Assembly: GCA_025934105.1 (NCBI GenBank)
Contig: JAICYS010000020.1
Location: forward strand, 1-39,215
DNA from: Myxococcota bacterium
Lineage (GTDB): Bacteria; Myxococcota_A; Polyangia; Fen-1088
DNA length: 39,215 nt
Direction: 5' to 3'
Shown: positions 34,332 through 39,215 of the stretch, piece after piece
How the letters are laid out: each line of letters starts with the position of its first letter
How positions within the stretch are numbered: position 1 is the stretch's first letter
Made by a program: the position numbers and the translations under genes
Notes under the pieces: generated by a model
What the model saw: the letters and a program-made list of their open reading frames with translations, nothing else
Databases searched by the model: none
What the model was told of the DNA's origin: nothing

Positions 34332-35297
34332 CTATCCTTTCACCTCGGTCAGGGTCGCTCCGCGAACCTCGCCGCGCTGGACGACGTAGCGGAAGTTGGC
34401 CCTCTGCGTGACCACGACGCGATCGGTGTCCAGCCAGGCGAAAACGCCGTCGATCTTGCTGGTGACGTCGAAGGCCCGCGGTCCGGTCACCACGCTGACG
34501 CGCCCCAGAGTCGCCGGGAGCTCGAACCCCCACGCCTGCTCGCGGGCACCGTCGACGACGATGCGGCTCCCCGGATCGATCTGGCGCAACACCAGCTCCG
34601 GGTGCGCATTGTTGAACGCCCTGGGCGAGATGCTGGCGACCGCGCCGGTGCTCGGATCCACCTTCACCGCGTCGGACGCCCGCAGGCCCCAGCTCATGAA
34701 ATACGGGCCCCACCCGGCAGGCGCGGGTCGATCGTCCCAGTTGCGGATCGGTCGGACGGCGGCCGACTCGATGTTCGGCAGCAGCTTTCCGACCGCCTCG
34801 TCGCGTGAGAGGTAATAGCCGCGGCCGATCGGATTGTTGGGGTCCGGGGCGTCCAGCCCCTCGGCGCGCGCGACGCCTCCGTAAGCCCGACGGTACGACA
34901 GATCCAGGTCTTCGAAGGGGACCGGCGCCGACGGGACGAGCTTCGCTTTGTCCGCGGTCGGCAGCCAGGCCCGCTCGCCCGACACGCGCAGTCTGTGGCG
35001 GAAGTTCCCGCAAGCGACGGTGATCGCGAGCTCGGCATATTTTCGCCTCCGCCGCACGCTGCCGAGGACGCAGAGATCGGCGCCCTCTTTCCGCAGGAAG
35101 ATGTCTCCGTTGAGGATTCCGTAGCTGGTCTCGACGGGGTCGCCGGTGATCGGCATGGGATCGTCCGCCGGCGCCAGGGCCCCCCCCGGCCGCCGCAGGT
35201 ACGTCTGCTTCCAGATGACGACTCCGTATCGCATGGGCGTGCCGAAGTCCGCCTGCTGGAGGATTGCCGGCCAGCGCGTGCTGTTATGAAGATGCAT
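34332..35297 (-). CDS. DUF2169 domain protein (type VI secretion accessory), second copy
   Basis: This 321-residue member of DUF2169 has MRYGVVIWKQTYLRR near the N-terminus, a central LSYRRAYGGVARAEG, NPIGRGYYLSRDEA and WGPYFMSWGLRA, and a C-terminal beta region. It differs widely from the other DUF2169 protein of this operon, so the two are old paralogues rather than a fresh duplication. Having two may mean two cargo partners. Its ATG overlaps the end of the preceding gene by 14 bp. Confidence 0.85.
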   Translation of the reverse strand: MHLHNSTRWPAILQQADFGTPMRYGVVIWKQTYLRRPGGALAPADDPMPITGDPVETSYGILNGDIFLRKEGADLCVLGSVRRRRKYAELAITVACGNFRHRLRVSGERAWLPTADKAKLVPSAPVPFEDLDLSYRRAYGGVARAEGLDAPDPNNPIGRGYYLSRDEAVGKLLPNIESAAVRPIRNWDDRPAPAGWGPYFMSWGLRASDAVKVDPSTGAVASISPRAFNNAHPELVLRQIDPGSRIVVDGAREQAWGFELPATLGRVSVVTGPRAFDVTSKIDGVFAWLDTDRVVVTQRANFRYVVQRGEVRGATLTEVKG

Positions 35298-35823
35298 TTC
35301 CCGGTTCGCTCTCTTCCCGCGCGCTCGAGATGAGCTGGGCGTCCCCCGAGGCGTCCTCGACGCCGAGCAACTCGCGGGCGGCCGCGCGCGCCGGGGCGGT
35401 GACCCACTCCGGCACCGGCGCGGCGCGGTCGCAATTCAAAAGGACGTTCTCGCCCAGCAACTGCACGTCGTCATTGGCGCGGGCGACGATGCTGCCGGCA
35501 CAGGCCTCGAGGGCGACGCTGCCGGCGGTACCCGTCAACACGGACTGCGATCGGAAGCTGATGTCCTCGGCGGCCTCGACCCGAAATGATCGGCAGCGAA
35601 CCTCGACGTCCTGCGAGGTCTCGATCTGAACGGCGGTGGTCCTCAGCCGGGCGATCGGGCCCTCGGGGCCCATCGCGATCTCGACCTCCAGGCTGGGACG
35701 CCCATCCGCGCCGCGCACGGTGACTGCGGCGCCGCTCTCCGTCGACGAAAGCTGGACGACGTACTGGTCCCCCAGAGTGGCCTGACGCTCATTGACGAAG
35801 AGCTGCTTTTCCGCGGAAGCCAT
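35284..35823 (-). CDS. Beta-rich, VgrG-tail-like protein, first gene of the type VI accessory operon
   Basis: This 179-residue protein has regular short strands (VEIAMGPEGPIARL; VQIETSQDVEVRCRSFRVEA; ISFRSQSVLTGTAGSVALEA), the pattern of a beta-helix or beta-prism such as VgrG C-terminal tails. No catalytic motif was seen. The ATG at 35823 has AGGA about 10 nt upstream; the frame is open 48 bp further. It starts the five-gene operon and could be a small spike or adaptor part. Assignment to type VI secretion rests mainly on its DUF2169 and PAAR-like neighbours. Confidence 0.62.
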   Translation of the reverse strand: MASAEKQLFVNERQATLGDQYVVQLSSTESGAAVTVRGADGRPSLEVEIAMGPEGPIARLRTTAVQIETSQDVEVRCRSFRVEAAEDISFRSQSVLTGTAGSVALEACAGSIVARANDDVQLLGENVLLNCDRAAPVPEWVTAPARAAARELLGVEDASGDAQLISSAREESEPGNASS

Positions 35824-35943
35824 GGGCTCGCTTCCTACAACGAACCCGGACGAACATCTTTCCCGGCCCACCCGCGCCGGGCCAGCGGCACATCGGGCGG
35901 CGCCAGCGAAGGCCGGCCAGGCGCTTCGACCCGAGGCCCGCGC

Positions 35944-37017
35944 TCAGAACAGGGAGGCTTGGCCGCCGCGGCTGCCCGCGGGCGGGGGCGGGACGTTCAG
36001 GTGTTCGTAGGCGCGCTTGGTCACCTGGCGGCCGCGCGGCGTCCGGATCAGGAAGCCCTCCTGGATCAGGTACGGTTCGTACACGAATTCGAGGGTGTCG
36101 CGGTCCTCGGCCAGCGAGGCCGCCAGCGAGTCGATGCCCACGGGGCCGCCGTCGAAGCGCTTGATCATCGTCGACAGGATCTTGCGGTCGCCGGCGTCCA
36201 GGCCCGAGGCGTCCACCTCGAGGCGCCCCAGCGCGAACTCGGCCAGCTCGCGGGTGACGCGGCCGTCGCCGCGGACGTCGGCGAAGTCGCGGATCCGCCG
36301 CAGCAGTCGGTTGGCGATGCGCGGTGTGCCGCGCGAGCGGCGGCCGATCTCCTCGGCGCCCGCGTCGTCGATGGGGATGCCCAGCAGGCGCGCCGAGCGG
36401 CGCACGATGTCGGTCAACTCCTCCGCTGAATAGAAGGCGAAGGTCTCGACGATGCCGAACCGCGACAGCAGCGGCGAGCCGAGCTGTCCGGTGCGGGTGG
36501 TCGCGCCGACCAGCGTGAACCTCTCGATCGGCAGCGGAATGGCGCGCGCGCCGGCGCCGGTGCCGGTCACCAGCTCGATCCGGAAGTCCTCCATGGCGGG
36601 ATAGAGGCTCTCTTCGATCACCGGCTGCAGGCGGTGAATCTCGTCGATGAACAGGACGTCGCCTCGCCCCAGCGAGGTCAGGATGCCGGCCAGGTCCCCC
36701 TTGCGCTCGAGCGCCGGTCCCGAGGTCACCCGGATCTGCGAACCCATCTCGCGCGCCAGCAGGAACGCCAGGGTGGTCTTGCCGAGGCCGGGCGGCCCCG
36801 ACAGGAGAACGTGGTCCAGCGCGTCGCCGCGCTTGCGCGCCGCCTGGACGTAGACCGCCAGGTTGTCGGCCACCTTGCGCTGCCCGACGAACTCGTCGAA
36901 GCTGCGCGGCCGGAGCGCGGCGTCGTCCTCCAGATCGCGCGCGACGGCGGCTGGCTCGGGCGAGACGACCCGCGCCACCGGCTCGGCCCCGCCGTCTTCG
37001 TGCCGCTGCCGCGCCAT
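35944..37017 (-). CDS. ruvB: Holliday junction branch migration ATPase RuvB
   Basis: This 357-residue AAA+ motor drives branch migration with RuvA. Walker [10 protein letters not shown], Walker B FIDEIHRL, the sensor region [10 protein letters not shown], the arginine-finger area (LLSRFG) and the C-terminal winged helix ([20 protein letters not shown]) are all present. Length is normal. The start lies 3 bp after the ruvA stop. The N-terminal 30 residues are variable and charged. Confidence 0.97.
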   Translation of the reverse strand: MARQRHEDGGAEPVARVVSPEPAAVARDLEDDAALRPRSFDEFVGQRKVADNLAVYVQAARKRGDALDHVLLSGPPGLGKTTLAFLLAREMGSQIRVTSGPALERKGDLAGILTSLGRGDVLFIDEIHRLQPVIEESLYPAMEDFRIELVTGTGAGARAIPLPIERFTLVGATTRTGQLGSPLLSRFGIVETFAFYSAEELTDIVRRSARLLGIPIDDAGAEEIGRRSRGTPRIANRLLRRIRDFADVRGDGRVTRELAEFALGRLEVDASGLDAGDRKILSTMIKRFDGGPVGIDSLAASLAEDRDTLEFVYEPYLIQEGFLIRTPRGRQVTKRAYEHLNVPPPPAGSRGGQASLF

Positions 37018-37020
37018 CCG

Positions 37021-37635
37021 TCACTGCCTCCGAAGCGCGCTGAGCGCGTCGCGAATGAGGTCCGGGACCGGCCGCGCCGCGTCCAGACGGTCCAGCAGCG
37101 GCTCGATCTCGCCCGGCTTGTAGCCCAGTTGCACCAGGGCGCCGTAGACGTCGCCGAGCGGCCCGGCCGGCGGGGCGCCCCGCCCGGGCGGCGCTTCCAG
37201 GGCCACCGACTTGCCCGCCGGCACGGTCAGGATCTTTTCGCGCAGCTCCAGAGCCAGCCGCTCGGCCGTCTTGCGCCCCACCCCCTTCACCTGGGTCAGC
37301 CGGGTCACGTCGCCCGTGGCGATGGCGCGCACCAACTCGGGCGCCTCGATGCCGGCCAGGATGGCCAGCGCCACGCGCGGGCCGACCCCCTGGACGCCGA
37401 TCAACGTCTGAAACAGCGTCCGCTCGCCGCGATCGGCGAACCCGTAGAGGCGCAGCGGCTCGTCCTTCACGAAGTGCGCGTGCACGTAGATCTGGGTCGT
37501 CGCCTCGGCGGCAATCATCGACAGCGCGGCGGCCGTCGACGCGCTGACCAGCACCTGGTAGCCGACGCCGCCGGCGTCGATGACCGCCGATTCGCTGTCC
37601 GCCTCCAGCAGCCGGCCGCGCAAGAACGCGATCAC
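37021..37635 (-). CDS. ruvA: Holliday junction protein RuvA
   Basis: This 204-residue RuvA starts IAFLRGRLLEAD (GTG codon) and has the OB-fold domain I, two helix-hairpin-helix motifs (LIGVQGVGPRVALAIL; LTQVKGVGRKTAERLALELR) and the RuvB-contacting C-terminal domain (VYGALVQLGYKPGEIEPLLD). The GTG overlaps the ruvC stop as GTGA. The frame is open far upstream through ruvC, but that part is a shadow. Confidence 0.97.
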   Translation of the reverse strand: MIAFLRGRLLEADSESAVIDAGGVGYQVLVSASTAAALSMIAAEATTQIYVHAHFVKDEPLRLYGFADRGERTLFQTLIGVQGVGPRVALAILAGIEAPELVRAIATGDVTRLTQVKGVGRKTAERLALELREKILTVPAGKSVALEAPPGRGAPPAGPLGDVYGALVQLGYKPGEIEPLLDRLDAARPVPDLIRDALSALRRQ

Positions 37636-38162
37636 CGCGCCCCCGCCGGGCAGCTCCGCGCGTGGCAGATGGCGATGGCCAGGGCGTCCGCGGCGTCGGG
37701 CGCCGGCGTGCGCCGCATCGACAGCAGCGCCCGGACCAAGAACCCGATCTGCTCTTTCGTGGCCCGGCCGTGACCGACCACCGACTTCTTGACGGTGGCC
37801 GGCGGGTAACCGGTCACGTCCAGCCCCTGTTCGGCGGCCACGAACAGCGCCACGCCGCGCGCCTCGCCGAGCGCGATCGTCGACTGCACGTTGATCCCGT
37901 AGAAGGCCTCCTCCATCGCCACGGCGTGCGGGCGCACCTCGGCGATGAGGTCGCGCAAGCCGCGTCCGATCTCCGCCAGCCGGACGGCCCGAGGCCGGTG
38001 GGCCGGCGCCGAGATCACGCCGCACTCGACGTAGGCGACGCGCATCCCGCCCGCCCGGTCGGCCTCGACGACGCCGTAACCGAGCCGCAACGAGCCCGGG
38101 TCGATGCCGAGGATTCGAATCGCCGCGCCCGTCTGCGGCGCGGCGGTCGCCCTTCTCGGCAA
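37632..38162 (-). CDS. ruvC: Holliday junction endonuclease RuvC
   Basis: This 176-residue resolvase of the RNase H fold cuts Holliday junctions. Catalytic acidic residues are visible: Asp21 in ILGIDPGS, Glu84 in MEEAFYG, and the C-terminal DAADALAIAICH pair. The only usual start codon before ILGIDPG is TTG at 38162, giving a 14-residue leader (PRRATAAPQTGAAI); this start is unusual but forced. It follows yebC by 11 bp and overlaps ruvA by 4 bp. Confidence 0.95.
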   Translation of the reverse strand: MPRRATAAPQTGAAIRILGIDPGSLRLGYGVVEADRAGGMRVAYVECGVISAPAHRPRAVRLAEIGRGLRDLIAEVRPHAVAMEEAFYGINVQSTIALGEARGVALFVAAEQGLDVTGYPPATVKKSVVGHGRATKEQIGFLVRALLSMRRTPAPDAADALAIAICHARSCPAGAR

Positions 38163-38173
38163 CGCGCGCGGGT

Positions 38174-38923
38174 TCAGCCGACGCTCTCCAGCACGGCGTC
38201 GTCGACGTCCATGTTCGAGTAGACGTTCTGGACGTCGTCGTTGTCTTCCAGCGCCGCCACCAGCTTGACGGCCCCCTCGGCCTCCTTGCCGACCAGCTTG
38301 ACGGTGTTCTGCGGGACCATCGTGACCTCGGCCGACAGCGGCTCGGGCAGGCCGCCCTTCTTCAGCCCGTCGCGGATGGCTTCGAATGCCTTGGGCTCAG
38401 TGACGACCACCAGCGACTCGCCTTCGGCCCGGACGTCGTCGGCGCCCAGTTCGATGGCCAGGTCGGTGACCTTGTCCTCGTCGACGACGGCCTTCTCGTA
38501 GACGATCAGCCCCTGCTTCTTGAACATGTAGCTGACCGATCCGGACGCGCCCAGGTTCCCACCGTGGCGCGTGATGAGGCTGCGGATTTCGCCGGCGGTC
38601 CGGTTCCGGTTGTCGGTCATGACCTCGACCAACACGGCCGTGCCCCCCGGCCCGAAGACCTCGTAGTTGAACTCTTCGTACGAGACCCCCTCGAGATCGC
38701 CGGTGCCCTTCTTGATGGCGCGGTCGATGGTGTCGTTCGGCATGTTCACGCCGCGCGCCTTGTCGACCGCGGCGCGCAAGCGCGGGTTGCCGTCGGCGTC
38801 GCCGCCGCCCACGCGAGCCGATACGGTCAGCTCTTTGATGAGCTTCGTCCAGAGCTTGGACTTCTTCGAGTCCGAAGCCTCTTTCTTATGCTTGATCTTG
38901 GTCCACCGGTTGTGCCCGGACAT
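38174..38923 (-). CDS. yebC: YebC/TACO1 family protein
   Basis: This 249-residue protein opens with the family hallmark [20 protein letters not shown] and keeps the three-domain order: [39 protein letters not shown] and [20 protein letters not shown]. The family was long annotated as a transcription regulator; mitochondrial TACO1 and some bacterial members act in translation, reportedly at proline-rich stretches. This genome region encodes many Pro-rich tails. It heads the yebC-ruvC-ruvA-ruvB operon, a common arrangement. TATGAT lies 7 nt before the ATG; longer in-frame starts are rejected. Confidence 0.95.
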   Translation of the reverse strand: MSGHNRWTKIKHKKEASDSKKSKLWTKLIKELTVSARVGGGDADGNPRLRAAVDKARGVNMPNDTIDRAIKKGTGDLEGVSYEEFNYEVFGPGGTAVLVEVMTDNRNRTAGEIRSLITRHGGNLGASGSVSYMFKKQGLIVYEKAVVDEDKVTDLAIELGADDVRAEGESLVVVTEPKAFEAIRDGLKKGGLPEPLSAEVTMVPQNTVKLVGKEAEGAVKLVAALEDNDDVQNVYSNMDVDDAVLESVG

Positions 38924-38930
38924 GGCGCCT

Positions 38931-38936
38931 ATCATA
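38931..38936 (-). promoter_or_regulatory. Putative -10 box (TATGAT) of the yebC-ruvCAB operon
   Basis: The minus strand reads TATGAT, 7 nt, then the yebC ATG, predicting a leaderless or near-leaderless mRNA. No convincing -35 is seen. Confidence 0.48.
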
Positions 38937-38979
38937 GCCATGGGCCCTGCCCGGGCAGCACATTTTTCCAACGCCGATC

Positions 38980-39215
38980 TCACGGCGGCCCGTCGCCAGG
39001 GGTGGGAGGCAGCGGCGTCCGATTCCAGGCTGCCGGCCCGTCGCAGGCGCTCTGGGCCAGGCGGTGAACCGCCCTTCCGTTCCAGCTCCCCGCCGAAACG
39101 GAGGTCCAACCGCCGTAGCTGGACACGACGGCGCCGTCGGCCTGCAGCAACTGCACCGTCTCGCCGCCGTTCGACAGGCCGTCCGCGCCGATGCGCCCGT
39201 CGACGCGCAGCAACA
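38980..39215 (-). CDS. Lamin-tail-domain protein, C-terminal part only
   Basis: The last 78 or so residues are visible; the start lies beyond the window. The segment [20 protein letters not shown] ... VVSSYGGW followed by [10 protein letters not shown] and the ending [12 protein letters not shown] fits the end of a lamin tail domain, an Ig-like fold often found on exported proteins of Myxococcota and Bacteroidota, where the last strand is followed by a TPGxxN-like motif. Function is unknown. The gene ends 56 bp before the yebC start on the same strand. Confidence 0.6.
   Translation of the reverse strand, partial: LLRVDGRIGADGLSNGGETVQLLQADGAVVSSYGGWTSVSAGSWNGRAVHRLAQSACDGPAAWNRTPLPPTPGDGPP

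Overview
The window is GC-rich, densely coded bacterial chromosome. Several features point to Myxococcota (the former Deltaproteobacteria, Polyangia-like): a TolQ/ExbB gene followed by two ExbD genes, a PEGA-domain Ser/Thr kinase beside a PEGA exported protein, an AgmX/PglI-type protein, a lamin-tail-domain protein, DUF2169 type VI secretion accessory genes, and a sigma-54-type promoter on a lone small gene. The phylum is inferred from gene content; no rRNA, tRNA or CRISPR array was recognised.

Layout. 1-1658: end of an ExbB/TolQ gene and two ExbD genes (proton-driven motor), closed by a clear intrinsic terminator. 1814-4294: membrane pyrophosphatase hppA, followed by two CTAG-bounded 74-bp units that each hold two perfect hairpins. 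4598-10874: a membrane protein, a zinc-ribbon protein, a small membrane protein, an exported TPR metalloprotease, and a sensor histidine kinase whose reading frame runs 177 bp into the protease gene from the other strand. 10990-13724: a PEGA exported protein and a PEGA Ser/Thr kinase. 13986-16825: an unknown membrane protein, then a three-gene operon DUF4266 lipoprotein - DUF3570 protein - small membrane protein. 16856-21393: a PolB-like 3'-5' exonuclease split by a frameshift in a run of nine C, alkyladenine glycosylase, an SRPBCC protein, and an M1 aminopeptidase with a HEAT tail. 21532-27345: a DHH phosphoesterase, aspS, glpD (one-base frameshift), a DUF493 protein and an AgmX-like protein.

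27346-31519: a regulatory intergenic region with a 29-bp tandem repeat, a near-consensus sigma-54 promoter and a 70-aa gene, then two intrinsic terminators. The second terminator ends only 6 nt before pgk, which opens a pgk-tpiA-secG-dapF run linking glycolysis, Sec export and lysine/peptidoglycan precursor synthesis. 31647-35823: a five-gene minus-strand operon of type VI secretion accessory type (beta-rich protein, DUF2169, PAAR-like protein, DUF3592, DUF2169). 35944-38923: yebC-ruvC-ruvA-ruvB (Holliday junction processing). 38980-end: C-terminus of a lamin-tail-domain protein.

Themes worth attention: (1) many operon-first genes have a -10-like hexamer only 6-9 nt before the start codon, suggesting widespread leaderless transcription; (2) tight coupling through ATGA, GTGA and TTGA overlaps; (3) two single-base frameshifts that look like assembly errors unless reads show otherwise; (4) the double terminator before pgk and the sigma-54-driven small gene; (5) the hairpin repeats after hppA.
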